In this document: piece after piece, positions 23,630-32,814 of the stretch
How positions within the stretch are numbered: position 1 is the first letter of the stretch
How the letters are laid out: each line of letters opens with the position of its first letter
Assembly (NCBI GenBank): GCA_963754135.1
Contig: CAVWEY010000004.1
Location: 248,001-312,000, forward strand
From: JAJFUI01 sp963754135
GTDB lineage: Bacteria; Planctomycetota; Planctomycetia; Pirellulales; Thermoguttaceae
Reading direction: 5' to 3'
Length of the DNA: 64,000 nt
Program-made: the position numbers and the translations under genes
Notes under the pieces: generated by a model
The model's database searches: none
What the model saw: only the letters and a program-made list of their open reading frames with translations
Told to the model about the DNA's origin: nothing

Positions 23630-25422
23630 GGATGGGAAGGATGAGGGATGAAGGATGAAGGATAAGGGTTGGGGGATAAAGAAGTTCGAAGCTCGAAGCT
23701 CGAATGACGAAAGAACCTCGAAGCTCGAAATCCGAAGCTCGAATTCGGATTTCGGATTTCGAGCTTCGAGCTTCTTTCGTCATTCGTCATTTTGGCTTTG
23801 TCATTCTCATGTTGTGCCTCCACGGCCTCCGTCGCCGGCTTGATCAGATCGTTCAGGGTCGGCGCCATGCGGTCGAGGAAGAAACTCGGTTGCAATCCGA
23901 TCCAGAAGATCATCACCAGCAAGGGCGACAGACAGAGGACTTCGCGGAGAGACATGTCGCGGACGCCGTTGGGGGATTCGGGATTTGGGATTTGGGATTT
24001 GGTGATTTCCTGAACCCTGAACCCTGAACCCTCGTTCCGTGGAGGGCCAAAGAAGACCCGTTGATACATCCACAGCATGTACCACGCCCCCAAGACCACG
24101 CCGCTCGTGCTCAAGACGGCGATGGTGCGGAGTTGCAGCCAGTGGGCCGGAGTAGGCTCACCCCAGCCGCGCTGGAACACGCCCACCAAGAGCAGGAACT
24201 CGCCGGCAAACCCGTTCAGCCCCGGCAGGGCGATGCTGGAGAGCACCAGCACGAGCGTGAACAGCGCCAGCCGGGGCAGCCGGCGGGCCAGCCCGCCGAA
24301 ATCGGCGATCTGGCGGGTGTGGAACCGCTCGTAGAGCATGCCCACCACGGCGAACAGCCCGCCGGTCGACAGCCCGTGGTTGACCATTTGCAGCACGCTC
24401 CCCTGCACGCTCAGCCGGTTCACGGCCCAGAGTCCCAACATGCAGAAGCCCAGATGGCTGACGCTGGAATAGGCCACCAGCCGCTTGATGTCGCTTTGGG
24501 CCAACGCGACCAGCGCCTCGTAGACCACGCCGGCCAGCGAGAGCCACAGCAGCCAGGGCATGAGCGCGGCGGTGGCCTGGGGCAACATGGCCAGATTGAA
24601 GCGGGCAAACCCGTACGTGCCCACTTTCAGCAGCACGCCGGCCAGGATCACGCTCCCCGCCGTGGGCGCCTCGACGTGGGCCAGCGGCAGCCAGGTGTGC
24701 AGCGGCCAGAGCGGCACCTTGATGGCGAAGCCGGCAAACAGGGCCAAAAAAATCCAAATCTGCACGGCCGGGTCCATCGGATGATTCCGCAACGCCTCGG
24801 TCAAATCCGGAATGGAGAACGTCAGTTTCCGCAGCGCCGGCTCGACGCTCGGATCGTAATAGTTCCACAGCACGATGCTCAACAGGCCCAACAGTGTCAG
24901 CACGCTGCCGGCCAAGGTGAAGAGGAAGAACTTCATCGCGGCCCGTCGGCGCTCGGGGCCGCCCCAAATGCCGATCAGGAAGAACAGCGGAATTAGCGTG
25001 AACTCGAAGAAGACGTAGAAGAGGATGATGTCGCGGGCGGCGAACACCCCCAGCATCCCCGTTTCCAGCATCAACAGCAGCCGATAGTAGAGGGCCACGC
25101 GGTCTTGGATGGCCTCCCAACTCACGAGCACCGCCACGACCATCAAGAGCGAAGTCAGGGCGAAGAGCCAGAGGCTCAGGCCGTCCAGGGCGAGGCTGAA
25201 GCGGACGTCCAACGGCGCGCTCACCCACCCGAGCCAGGCAAAGTCGATGTGGGCGAATCCTCCCTCCGGCCATTCCTTGTACCGCGCCACCAGGGCGGCC
25301 GTCGCGCCCAGCACCAGCAAGGCTACCAGCAGCGCGCCCAGCCGCACCTTGGCGCGGCCGCCGCGCAACAGCAGCGCGCCGGCCAAGGGGAGGAACAGGG
25401 CTATCAGGAGCGTTTCCCTCAT
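23626..25422 (-). CDS. nuoM: NADH-quinone oxidoreductase subunit M
   Basis: Antiporter-like membrane subunit of complex I, about 598 residues. Start at 25422 (MRETLLIALFLPLAGALLLR); the longer frame to 25473 reads into a palindrome. Core: YVFFEFTLIPLFFLIGIWGG, FALFAGFAIKVPLWPLHTWL, SDIKRLVAYSSVSHLGFCML and LPGLNGFAGEFLLLVGVF. A segment after FFGPPRN (EGSGFRVQEITKSQIPNPES) is repeat-derived (23970-24034). The last 60 or so residues (for example SKLEIRNPNSSFGFRASRFF) are encoded by the inverted repeat at 23681-23797, so the true C-terminus is replaced or extended by repeat sequence. Confidence 0.93.
   Translation of the reverse strand: MRETLLIALFLPLAGALLLRGGRAKVRLGALLVALLVLGATAALVARYKEWPEGGFAHIDFAWLGWVSAPLDVRFSLALDGLSLWLFALTSLLMVVAVLVSWEAIQDRVALYYRLLLMLETGMLGVFAARDIILFYVFFEFTLIPLFFLIGIWGGPERRRAAMKFFLFTLAGSVLTLLGLLSIVLWNYYDPSVEPALRKLTFSIPDLTEALRNHPMDPAVQIWIFLALFAGFAIKVPLWPLHTWLPLAHVEAPTAGSVILAGVLLKVGTYGFARFNLAMLPQATAALMPWLLWLSLAGVVYEALVALAQSDIKRLVAYSSVSHLGFCMLGLWAVNRLSVQGSVLQMVNHGLSTGGLFAVVGMLYERFHTRQIADFGGLARRLPRLALFTLVLVLSSIALPGLNGFAGEFLLLVGVFQRGWGEPTPAHWLQLRTIAVLSTSGVVLGAWYMLWMYQRVFFGPPRNEGSGFRVQEITKSQIPNPESPNGVRDMSLREVLCLSPLLVMIFWIGLQPSFFLDRMAPTLNDLIKPATEAVEAQHENDKAKMTNDERSSKLEIRNPNSSFGFRASRFFRHSSFELRTSLSPNPYPSSFIPHPSHP
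23681..23797. repeat. GAAGCTCGAA / TTCGTCATTCG inverted repeat in the nuoM 3' end
   Basis: Left arm of GAAGCTCGAA and GAATGACGAAAG units, right arm of CTTTCGTCATTCG and TTCGAGCTTC units, with TCGGATTTCGGATTTCGAGC in between. Same repeat as 48297-48446. Coding for the nuoM tail. Confidence 0.85.
24009..24034. repeat. GAACCCTGA tandem repeat inside nuoM
   Basis: Three CTGAACC units in frame in nuoM, preceded by GGGATTTGGGATTTGG units at 23978-24004. Confidence 0.85.
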
Positions 25423-25434
25423 GTCACATCTATT

Positions 25435-25489
25435 GTAGCCGGCACACGCCGTGTGCCGGAGGGGCCCGCACACGGCGTGTGCGGACTAC
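25435..25489. repeat. Paired CCGGCACAC / CGCACACGG palindromes between nuoL and nuoM
   Basis: Two adjacent palindromes (CCGGCACACGCCGTGTGCCG and CGCACACGGCGTGTGCG) bounded by GTAG and CTAC. The terminal CTA at 25486-25488 is the TAG stop of nuoL. Could form strong hairpins in the nuoL-nuoM message. Confidence 0.9.
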
Positions 25490-27550
25490 ATTAACAACAA
25501 TCCCAGCATGGCCAACAGCCCCAGCACCATCGCCAAGGCGTAGAACTGCACCAGGCCGTTCTGCGCCGGCCGCAAGGCGGCGCCCAGCAGCGCGGGCACC
25601 CAGCCGCAAAAGTCCACCAGGCCGTCGATCACCCAACGGTCGAACCAGGCCGCCAGCCGGGCCACGCCCAGCAGCGGCCAGACGACCAACGCATCGTAAA
25701 TCGGATCGAAGAAGAACTTGCCGTAAGAGAGACTGTAGAGGCCGAAGACGTTCATCATCCGTGCCACGCTCGCGGCCTTCTCACGGCTCCCCAGAAAAAT
25801 GGCGGCGCTCACCACGATCCCGATGAGCGTAACGCCCGTGCTCATCAGGCCGATGGCTTCATGCCCGAACTGCGGCGCTCCAGGGGCTCCCAGGCCCGCC
25901 AGCGAGGGCGCAGCGGCCAGAAACCGCGCAAAGCCGCCCGTCCAGGCGAAGTACGCCCCCACCACGACGGACCCGAACGCCAACACGACCAAGGGGAACG
26001 TCATCACGCCGGGCGACTCGTGGGCGTGGCCGCCGGCCTCGGGCGGAATCCGCTCGGCGCCCCAAAACACCAGGAAATACGGCCGGAACATGTAGAAATC
26101 AATCAGCAAGACCCCCAACGTCGCGGTGACGAAGAGCAACTCGAAGAGCGCCCTTGCGTTGCCGGAGCCGTAGCGCTGCTGGACCGCCAACAGAATCGCG
26201 TCCTTGCTCCAGAAGCCGGCCAGGGGCCACACGCCCGCAATCGCCAGGCAGCCCACCAGGAACGTCCAGTGCGTGACCGGCAGGCGGCGCCGCAGGCCGC
26301 CGAGCCGGCGGATGTCGATCACCCCGCCCATCGCGTGCATCACACTGCCGGCGCAGAGGAACAACAGGGCCTTGAAGAAGGCGTGGGTCAGCAGGTGGAA
26401 CATCCCGGCGGTGACGCCCAGCAGCGTGCCGGTGCCCAGCGCGAGGAACATGTAGCCGAGGTGGCTGATGGTCGAATAGGCCAGGATCCGCTTGAGATCG
26501 GTTTGGGTGACGGCGATGATGGCGCCCGAAGAGCGCGGTGATCCCGCCGATTGCGGCCACGGCGCACTGCGCATCGGCGGAGGCGGCAAACAACGGCGTG
26601 CAGCGGGCGATCAGGTACACACCCGCCGTGACCATCGTCGCCGCGTGGATCAGGGCGCTGACCGGCGTGGGGCCTTCCATCGCGTCGGGCAGCCAGACGT
26701 GCAGCGGGAACTGGGCACTCTTGCCGCACGCCCCCAACAGCAACAGCAGGCAAATCGCCGTAGACTGCCAATGGCCGGCGAAGAATTCGTGGTAGCCGAA
26801 CCGCCACTGCCCCAGCACACCCGCCACGACGTTGTGACCGGCCATGGTGTCGTGGAAATTTAACGTGCCGTAGGTCGTCCAGATCAGGAAGATGCCCAGG
26901 GCGAAGCCGCAGTCGCCGATGCGGTTCACCAGGAACGCCTTCTTGCCGGCGGCGGCCGCGGCGGGCTTCTCGTACCAGAAGCCGATCAGCAGGTAGCTGC
27001 ACAGGCCGACCGCCTCCCAAAACACGTAGAGCAACAAGAAATTGCTCGCCGAGACCAACATGGTCATCGAGAAGACGAACAGCCCCGTGTAGGTAAAGAA
27101 CCGCCAATAGCCGGAGTCGCCTCGCATGTAGCCGATCGAATAGATCGCCACCAGCGTCGAGATGCAGGTGACGATGGCCAGCATGGCGGCCGTGAGCGGA
27201 TCGGCCCGCAGGGCAATCTCAATGCAGAAGTCGCCCCCGCTGCGCCGCATGGCATGATAGGAGTCCGGCACCGGTATCGCATCAGAAACGTTGGCCCACG
27301 TCCACAATGTAATGACCTTCTCATAGCCGGCCGGAGGAAGCCCAATTACGGGCATTGACTTCTGTTGGTCGACGGCCTTCTGCACTTGGAAGACGAGCAA
27401 GATGCTGGCCGCGAAGCTCAACGCCAGCGCAATGACAACCGGCAGGTGGCTCCGCCCGCGCAGCACGCGCGGGCCCAACGCGGCCGTGAGCAACGTCGCC
27501 GCCAGCGGCAAGGCCGGAATCAGGATCAGGAGCGTCTTGATGTCAAACAT
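25486..27550 (-). CDS. nuoL: NADH-quinone oxidoreductase subunit L, frameshifted
   Basis: About 688 residues when a one-base slip near 26527 is restored (GGITALFG continues as AIIAVTQTDLKRILAYSTIS). Landmarks: LYVFWEAVGLCSYLLIGFWY, GKKAFLVNRIGDCGFALGIF, SAQFPLHVWLPDAMEGPTPV, SALIHAATMVTAGVYLIARC, and C-terminal ALRPAQNGLVQFYALAMVLG. This is the distal proton-pumping subunit with the long lateral helix. Starts 15 bases after the nuoK stop. Its stop codon is supplied by the palindrome at 25435-25489. Confidence 0.93.
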
Positions 27551-27565
27551 GGAAACCCAAGCTCT

Positions 27566-28015
27566 TCACACTCTCGGCCGATAGTCGGTTTCTTGGCGGG
27601 GAATTTCCGGCCGCACGCCGGCGGGCGGCAGGTGGGGCCACGGCTCGCCCGCCGCCGGCGGCTCCGGCGGCAGCGTCCGCGAGGCCAGCGCCGGCTGGTT
27701 CGACTCCCGCAGCGCCTGCCAGGCGGCGACGTCGAGATTGCCCCGCCGCTCGAACAGCGTCACCACCAACGCCAGGGCGACGGCCGCCTCGCACGCCGCC
27801 ACGGCAATGATGAACACCACCAACACCTGGCCGCCGAAATCGTTATGGAACCGGCTCCACGCCACCAGGCTCAGCGACACCCCTTGCAACATGATCTCGG
27901 CCGAAAGGAACATGACGATCATGTTCCGCCGGCTCAGGAAACCGGTCGCGCCGATGCCGAACAACACGGCCCCGAGGATCAGGTAGTTGTTCAGGAGCGT
28001 GAGTTCGTGGTGCAT
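27566..28015 (-). CDS. nuoK: NADH-quinone oxidoreductase subunit K with extended C-terminus
   Basis: 149 residues against about 100 in most bacteria. The three-helix core is complete: YLILGAVLFGIGATGFLSRR, NMIVMFLSAEIMLQGVSLSL (with the conserved membrane Glu) and VVFIIAVAACEAAVALALVV. The extra 45 residues at the C-terminus are Pro- and Ala-rich (PPEPPAAGEPWPHLPPAG) with no family match. Preceded by nuoJ on the same strand. Confidence 0.93.
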   Translation of the reverse strand: MHHELTLLNNYLILGAVLFGIGATGFLSRRNMIVMFLSAEIMLQGVSLSLVAWSRFHNDFGGQVLVVFIIAVAACEAAVALALVVTLFERRGNLDVAAWQALRESNQPALASRTLPPEPPAAGEPWPHLPPAGVRPEIPRQETDYRPRV

Positions 28016-28025
28016 AGACTGGTGA

Positions 28026-28112
28026 GGGTTCAGGGTTCAGAGGTCAGGATTCGGGGTTCATCGCCAGGAATTGGAACGCCGTGGGAACCCTGAACCCTGA
28101 ACCCTGAACCCT
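28026..28112. repeat. GAACCCTGA / GGTTCAG repeats in the nuoJ 3' end
   Basis: Two blocks (28026-28060 and 28086-28112) of TTCAGGG / CCCTGAA units in inverted order, separated by ATCGCCAGGAATTGGAACGC. They encode the nuoJ tail (GSGFRVQGSHGVPIPGDEPR) and its TGA stop. Confidence 0.85.
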
Positions 28113-28815
28113 TGTTTTCACTCCCTTGAGCGACGATCACGGCCGCGCCCACCAGCGCGGCCAACAGCAGGGTCCCGGCGACTTCGACCGCGATCAGGTG
28201 CCGGCCAAACAACGCACCGCCCAGCCGGGCCACGTGTTGCGGCGCGAGCACGCCGGCGGCCAAGGCTTCCTCATTCGGCGGAACGATCGGATGCCCGGCC
28301 TGGGCGGCCGGCGAAAAAACGCCGCCGATGGTGATCGACAACAGGCCCACGATCACGATCCCCGCGGCGGCCGAAAGCGGCCCCTCGAAACTCACGCGGT
28401 CGTAGACGGCCCGGCCCTCGGGCTGCGCGAGCATGAGCACGAAAAGGAACGTAACCAGGATCGCGCCGGCATAGATCACCACGGTGGCCGCGGCGAGGAA
28501 TTGGGCGCCGGCAAAGAGCATCAGCCCGGCAACGCCCAACAGCGACTGGCCGAACCAGATCGCACAGTAGACCGGATTGCGGAACGTAACCGCGCCCGCG
28601 GCCGAAACCACGGTGACCGCGGCCAGGACCAGGAACAGGCCATCGCTGATCCACTGGCCCAGCCGGGGCAACTGCGCGAGTCCCAATCCCAGCGCGACGG
28701 CGCCCAGCACGACGCCCGCCGCCCGTCCCCGCGCCGTGCCGCGGGGCAACATCAGCCACATGCCGATGGCCCCGAGGACGACGGCAAGGATCAGGATGTG
28801 GTTCGGGTTGGTCAT
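28030..28815 (-). CDS. nuoJ: NADH-quinone oxidoreductase subunit J
   Basis: About 261 residues from the Met at 28815 (MTNPNHILILAVVLGAIGMW); a longer frame to 28884 reads through AATTTGC repeats. Core: RNPVYCAIWFGQSLLGVAGL, LAAATVVIYAGAILVTFLFV and VEVAGTLLLAALVGAAVIVA. The N-terminal extra helices and the MLAQPEGRAVYD loop are usual in this phylum. The last 25 residues are repeat-derived and end in the GAACCCTGA stop. Confidence 0.92.
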   Translation of the reverse strand: MTNPNHILILAVVLGAIGMWLMLPRGTARGRAAGVVLGAVALGLGLAQLPRLGQWISDGLFLVLAAVTVVSAAGAVTFRNPVYCAIWFGQSLLGVAGLMLFAGAQFLAAATVVIYAGAILVTFLFVLMLAQPEGRAVYDRVSFEGPLSAAAGIVIVGLLSITIGGVFSPAAQAGHPIVPPNEEALAAGVLAPQHVARLGGALFGRHLIAVEVAGTLLLAALVGAAVIVAQGSENKGSGFRVQGSHGVPIPGDEPRILTSEP

Positions 28816-28834
28816 GCAGGTGATAAGATGGCCC

Positions 28835-28894
28835 ATTGCAAATTGAAAATTGCAAAGTTCAAATTTGCAATTTGCAATTTGCAATTTGCAATTG
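28835..28894. repeat. AATTTGC tandem/inverted repeat between nuoI and nuoJ
   Basis: Tandem GCAAATT / AATTTGC heptamers in both orientations. Supplies the nuoI C-terminal residues (QLQIANCKLQI) and stop. Other copies: 35665-35730, 47240-47275, 60037-60095. Confidence 0.92.
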
Positions 28895-29407
28895 TGATCC
28901 CTTCATCGGCTCGGCGTCTTTGGTCTGGTCGTACACGCTCAACAGTTTCTCCTTGTCGAAGATCATTTCCTCGCGGCTCTTGCCCGACAGGTCGTAGAGA
29001 CTGGTCAGTTCGATGGCGTCGACCGGGCAGGCCTCCTCGCACATGCCGCAAAAGATACAGCGGAGTTCGTCGATGGTAAAGGATTCGGGGTACTTTTCCC
29101 GGTCCGGCCAGGGACTTTCCGCCGCGATGATGTCGATGCAATGGGCGGGGCAGGCCGTGGCGCAGAGGAAGCAGGCCACGCACTTCACCCGCCCTTCCGC
29201 GTCCCGGTTCAGCCGGTGAACGCCGCGGTAAATAAGCGGATCGGGAATGACGTGCCGCACCTCGGGCGACTGGACCGTCTTCTTGCGGCGGAGCAGGTGC
29301 CGCAGCGTGGTGGTCAACCCTTGGAGAAACAGCGGCAAGTACGACCGGCCCGCCAGACCCAGCCGCGGTTCTTGCACCCAGGTGATTCTTTCGTCGTCGG
29401 ACTTCAT
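28859..29407 (-). CDS. nuoI: NADH-quinone oxidoreductase subunit I
   Basis: 182 residues. Two 4Fe-4S motifs, CVACFLCATACPAHC and CIFCGMCEEACPVDAIE, carry clusters N6a and N6b in the hydrophilic arm. The segment PDPLIYRGVHRLNRDAEGR precedes them, as usual. The C-terminal dozen residues (QLQIANCKLQI) are read from the AATTTGC repeat. The ATG overlaps the nuoH stop by four bases. Confidence 0.95.
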   Translation of the reverse strand: MKSDDERITWVQEPRLGLAGRSYLPLFLQGLTTTLRHLLRRKKTVQSPEVRHVIPDPLIYRGVHRLNRDAEGRVKCVACFLCATACPAHCIDIIAAESPWPDREKYPESFTIDELRCIFCGMCEEACPVDAIELTSLYDLSGKSREEMIFDKEKLLSVYDQTKDAEPMKGSQLQIANCKLQI

Positions 29408-30624
29408 GGTGATGCACTCCTTGTCGGCCGGGGCCGGTTCTCGCTGGAGGTGGGATCAGCCAGGACGGTCACCAGCCAGCAGAGGACCAGAACGCAGCCG
29501 CCCGCCAGCGCCATGCACGTCGCCGGCGGCAGCCCCCAGGCGGCGACCAAGCGGTCACCGTACTCGATCCAAGCCGCCACCGCCACGACGTTCACCAATC
29601 CCCACGGGATCATCACTTTCCAGCCGATCTCCATCAACTGGTCGAAGCGGAAGCGGGGCCAACTCCAGCGGGCGACCATGAAGAACAGGATCACGCCCAT
29701 CACCTTGCCCAGCAGCACGATCACCCGCAGCAAGGCCACCGGCCAGGTTACGTCGTTGCCCGCGCCGGTGAGGCCCCAGAAGTGCCAGCCGCCGAGGAAG
29801 AGGATGACGATCAGAAACGCCGCCGTAATCATGTGCAGGAACTCGGCCACCATGTACATCAGCAGCTTGACGCCGGAATACTCGGTATGATAGCCGCCGA
29901 CGAGTTCCTGCTCGGCCTCGGGCAGGTCAAAGGGGAGCCGGGCGGCCTCGGCGAAGCCCGCCACGCAGAACACGACGAACCCCAGCGGTTGGGTAAAGAC
30001 GTTCCAGGCCCCGCTTTGGGCTTGGGCCGCGATGATCTCGTCCAGCCGCAGCGTGCCGCTGGCCAGCACCACGCCGAGGATGCCCAGCCCCAGCGGCAAT
30101 TCGTAGGAGATCAACTGGGCGCTGCTCCTCATGCCGCCCAGAAAGCTGTACTTGTCGTTGCTGGCCCAGCCGCCCAGCACAACGCCGTAGACGGCCACGC
30201 TGCCGACGGCGTAGACGTAGATCATGCCCACGTCGAGGCCCGGCGCGACCACCAGCGGGATCGACTTGGGCAGTCCCCACGAGGCCGGCAACCCGCCGGT
30301 GGGGATCGGGCTGCCGAAGGGGATGACGGCGAAGGCGGCCAGGGCGGCGACGAAAATCGCCACCGGGGCCACCAGAAACAACGCCTTGTCCACGTGGCTG
30401 GGCGTGATCTGGGCCTTCGAGAGCAGCTTCACGCCGTCGGCCACCGGCTGCCCCAGCCCCCAGAGCCGCAACTTCGTCAACGGCAGTCCCACCCGGTTCG
30501 GCCCCAGGCGGTCCTGCACCCAGGCCGCGATCCACCGCTCCACCAGCACCAGATACGCGCAGACCGTCATCAGCCCGGCCAGCAGCAGGGCGATCTTCAA
30601 CAGCGGTTCGAGCAGGGTCAACAT
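29404..30624 (-). CDS. nuoH: NADH-quinone oxidoreductase subunit H
   Basis: 406 residues, the membrane subunit forming the quinone channel. Signature blocks: ERWIAAWVQDRLGPNRVG, GVKLLSKAQITPSHVDK, RSSAQLISYELPLGLGIL, RLPFDLPEAEQELVGGYHTE and YSGVKLLMYMVAEFLHM. Near full length with a slightly extended, Arg/Pro-rich C-terminus. The start at 30624 overlaps nuoG by seven bases. Confidence 0.96.
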   Translation of the reverse strand: MLTLLEPLLKIALLLAGLMTVCAYLVLVERWIAAWVQDRLGPNRVGLPLTKLRLWGLGQPVADGVKLLSKAQITPSHVDKALFLVAPVAIFVAALAAFAVIPFGSPIPTGGLPASWGLPKSIPLVVAPGLDVGMIYVYAVGSVAVYGVVLGGWASNDKYSFLGGMRSSAQLISYELPLGLGILGVVLASGTLRLDEIIAAQAQSGAWNVFTQPLGFVVFCVAGFAEAARLPFDLPEAEQELVGGYHTEYSGVKLLMYMVAEFLHMITAAFLIVILFLGGWHFWGLTGAGNDVTWPVALLRVIVLLGKVMGVILFFMVARWSWPRFRFDQLMEIGWKVMIPWGLVNVVAVAAWIEYGDRLVAAWGLPPATCMALAGGCVLVLCWLVTVLADPTSSENRPRPTRSASP

Positions 30625-32369
30625 TGTGCGGTTCCCCCTGCCAGCAGATTCGCCCGCAAGTCCACCCCGGTCTCCGGCGCCGGGCCCAGGGCGGCGGAGA
30701 AGTAGAGGATTTCGCGGGCGATCTCCTCCAGCACGGTGCGGGAATTATACAGTCCCTTGCATCCCAACAGTTCCCAATAGACGCTCCCCTCGGGCCGGAC
30801 GCCGGCCGGCGGACGGACCGCCCAGCGGACCGATTGCAACCGGTCGGCGCGGTTGACGTACGAGCCGTCGCGCTCGGCGTAGGCGGCGCCGGGGAGCAGG
30901 TAGGCCGCCCGTTCGGAGAGCGGCGAAGGGAACAAGTCTTGCACCACCAACAGCTTCAGCCGCTCGAACCGGCCGGCGGTGGCCTGTCCGATCCAATCGT
31001 TCTTGTACCCGCCCGACACCCAAACGCCTTGCACCGCGTCCTGGTCCAGTTCGGGCAACAGGTCGTCGAACGTGGCCACGCGGCCGGAAAAGGGGACAGG
31101 TCCAATTTGTGCGAAGCACCCTCCGGGCCGTTCCGGCAAATTGGACCTGTCCCCTTTTCCGGCCTGATGGGCGAAATGGGAGATTACGGCCTCGACGCCG
31201 CGGCGGTTGGGACATTTCTCCGCGCAAATCGTGAAGCCCTTGGGAAACCGTTCATCCTCGCCCACCGTCGGCACGGGTCCGAGTACGAGCAACGCCTCCG
31301 CGTCGAGACGGCGGATCAGCTTGCACAGCAAGTATGCTTCCTCAACCGTCAGAAACGGAGAAAGGACGGCGGCCAGTCGGCCGGCCTGGCGAAGTTGCTC
31401 CAGCAACTCGTTCAGAGGAACATCCTCTCCCAAACGCCCGCCGACTGCGGTTGGCGGGGGAGAGGATGCCGCGCCGCCCCCCGCGACCGCAGTTGCGGGG
31501 CGTTTTTCGGCGATCGTCAGCCGCCGCGGATCGTGGACGTGCGGATAATCATAGCGGCCGTCGTTGCAGATCCACCACTTGTTCAGAAAGGGGTTCTCCC
31601 GCGGCTTGATCCGCCAGATGCGCTCCTGGTTCTCCTCGATCCAGATCGAGCAGCCGGTGGCGCAGCCGGTGCAGACGCCGGCGTGCCGCCGCAGAAACCA
31701 TACCCGCTGCCGGTAGAGAAAGTCCTTGTCGCAGAGCGCCCCGACCGGGCAGAGATCGACCACGTTGCCCGAGAGCTTGTTGTTTAGCGGATAGCCGGTC
31801 ACCACGTCGATTTCCTCGTGGGCGGCCCGGCCGGTGACCATCAGCTCGCTGGTGCCGCTAATCTCGGCGGCGAAGCGGACGCAGCGGCTGCACATGACGC
31901 AGCGGTCGACAAAGAGCGTCACGTCGCCCAGGTCGCGGCGGCGGCTGGTGAAGGGGCGGATGTCCGCCCGCCGCTCGGCCTGGCCGTAGGCGAAGTGGTA
32001 ATCTTGCAGGAGGCACTCGCCCGCCTTGTCGCAGATCGGGCAGTCGATGGGGTGGCGGAGCAGCAGCCCCTCCTCGACCATCGCCCGGGCGCGGGTCACC
32101 TTCTCGCTCTGGGTCACGAGCACCATGTTGTCGGCCACCAGCACATTGCAGGCCGGAGAGAGTTTCGGCTGCATCGTGATCTTGCCGCTCTTGGGGTCGC
32201 GCGTGCCGACCTCGACCAGGCACATCCGGCAACTGCCTACCACCGACAAGCCCGGATGCCAGCAGTAGTGCGGGATTTCGACGCCGGCGAGCCGCGCGGC
32301 CTCAATGCCGTTGAGCCGCTGCCCGGCGGGAATCGTCACCTCGCGGTTGTCAATGAGAATGGTCGGCAT
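30618..32369 (-). CDS. nuoG: NADH-quinone oxidoreductase subunit G (short form) with in-frame repeats
   Basis: 583 residues. N-terminal 2Fe-2S ferredoxin domain (Cys36, 47, 50, 74). The His-Cys3 site is in HPIDCPICDKAGEC (His106, Cys110, 113, 119). A 4Fe-4S site follows with CVMCSRC (157-163) and DLCPVG (207), then CTGCATGC (233-240) for the N7-like cluster. The molybdopterin-like domain is shortened compared with E. coli (about 900 residues). Two stretches are repeat-derived and in frame: EKRPATAVAGGGAASSPPPT (about 31425-31510), and HQAGKGDRSNLPERPGGCFA with the following residues (31082-31164). It is the first nuo gene here; nuoA to nuoF are not in the window, although upstream genes may lie elsewhere. 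Confidence 0.94.
   Translation of the reverse strand: MPTILIDNREVTIPAGQRLNGIEAARLAGVEIPHYCWHPGLSVVGSCRMCLVEVGTRDPKSGKITMQPKLSPACNVLVADNMVLVTQSEKVTRARAMVEEGLLLRHPIDCPICDKAGECLLQDYHFAYGQAERRADIRPFTSRRRDLGDVTLFVDRCVMCSRCVRFAAEISGTSELMVTGRAAHEEIDVVTGYPLNNKLSGNVVDLCPVGALCDKDFLYRQRVWFLRRHAGVCTGCATGCSIWIEENQERIWRIKPRENPFLNKWWICNDGRYDYPHVHDPRRLTIAEKRPATAVAGGGAASSPPPTAVGGRLGEDVPLNELLEQLRQAGRLAAVLSPFLTVEEAYLLCKLIRRLDAEALLVLGPVPTVGEDERFPKGFTICAEKCPNRRGVEAVISHFAHQAGKGDRSNLPERPGGCFAQIGPVPFSGRVATFDDLLPELDQDAVQGVWVSGGYKNDWIGQATAGRFERLKLLVVQDLFPSPLSERAAYLLPGAAYAERDGSYVNRADRLQSVRWAVRPPAGVRPEGSVYWELLGCKGLYNSRTVLEEIAREILYFSAALGPAPETGVDLRANLLAGGTAQC
31082..31164. repeat. 83-bp perfect palindrome inside nuoG
   Basis: 28-bp perfect arms (left arm 31082-31109 begins GGCCGGAAAAGGGGACAGGT; right arm 31137-31164) around a 27-base loop. 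Read in frame as part of nuoG. Core shared with 15919-15989. Confidence 0.95.
31425..31505. repeat. CGCGACCGCAGT palindromes inside nuoG
   Basis: Inverted pair: ACGCCCGCCGACTGCGGTTG and CCCCGCGACCGCAGTTGCGG, each itself near-palindromic. The second matches the copy inside truA (6552-6572). Confidence 0.82.
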
Positions 32370-32428
32370 TGCAGCAGGAAGCGGGACGTTCGCGGCCGCG
32401 CGTCAGGAGGCGAGTGGGCGGTTAGCGG

Positions 32429-32683
32429 TTATCCGGCCTTTCTACCATGATCCTCATCACGCAGTGCCTCCATAAAATAGGTGACAAGGGTGTTAATCAA
32501 AATGATTGCAGCCCCGCCGATACCGATATACCCTTTGTCCCAGCTCGACGGTATGAAGCCGCCAGCCAACATCGCCAGGCCGAATCCCGCAAAGACACCA
32601 CCATAATACCCGCCCGGGGGTGTCGATCTCCAACGGAACATTTGGTACCGCTTCGATTCCGTGCTGTCCGTCTCAGTATTCAT
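32429..32683 (-). CDS. Small membrane protein upstream of nuoG
   Basis: 84 residues with two hydrophobic helices (YYGGVFAGFGLAMLAGGFI and YIGIGGAAIILINTLVTYFM) after a charged, polar N-terminus. No family recognised. On the same strand as nuoG, 60 bases upstream, so possibly in the same transcript. Confidence 0.6.
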   Translation of the reverse strand: MNTETDSTESKRYQMFRWRSTPPGGYYGGVFAGFGLAMLAGGFIPSSWDKGYIGIGGAAIILINTLVTYFMEALRDEDHGRKAG

Positions 32684-32814
32684 GGAGGGCTACCTCCTTG
32701 AGTTGTATGTGACGTGGATTCGGCGGCTGCCGCGCTTGCCGGAATCGTATGCCTGCGGGCCGCTGTTGTCAAAGGGGGGCGGGTTGATCGGCACCGCCAA
32801 TTGGGGTAAAGTGG

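Noticed and set aside
24061..24996. Plus-strand 311-residue frame, His/Gln-rich
   Set aside because: Shadow of nuoM on the other strand; composition is typical of antisense GC-rich frames.
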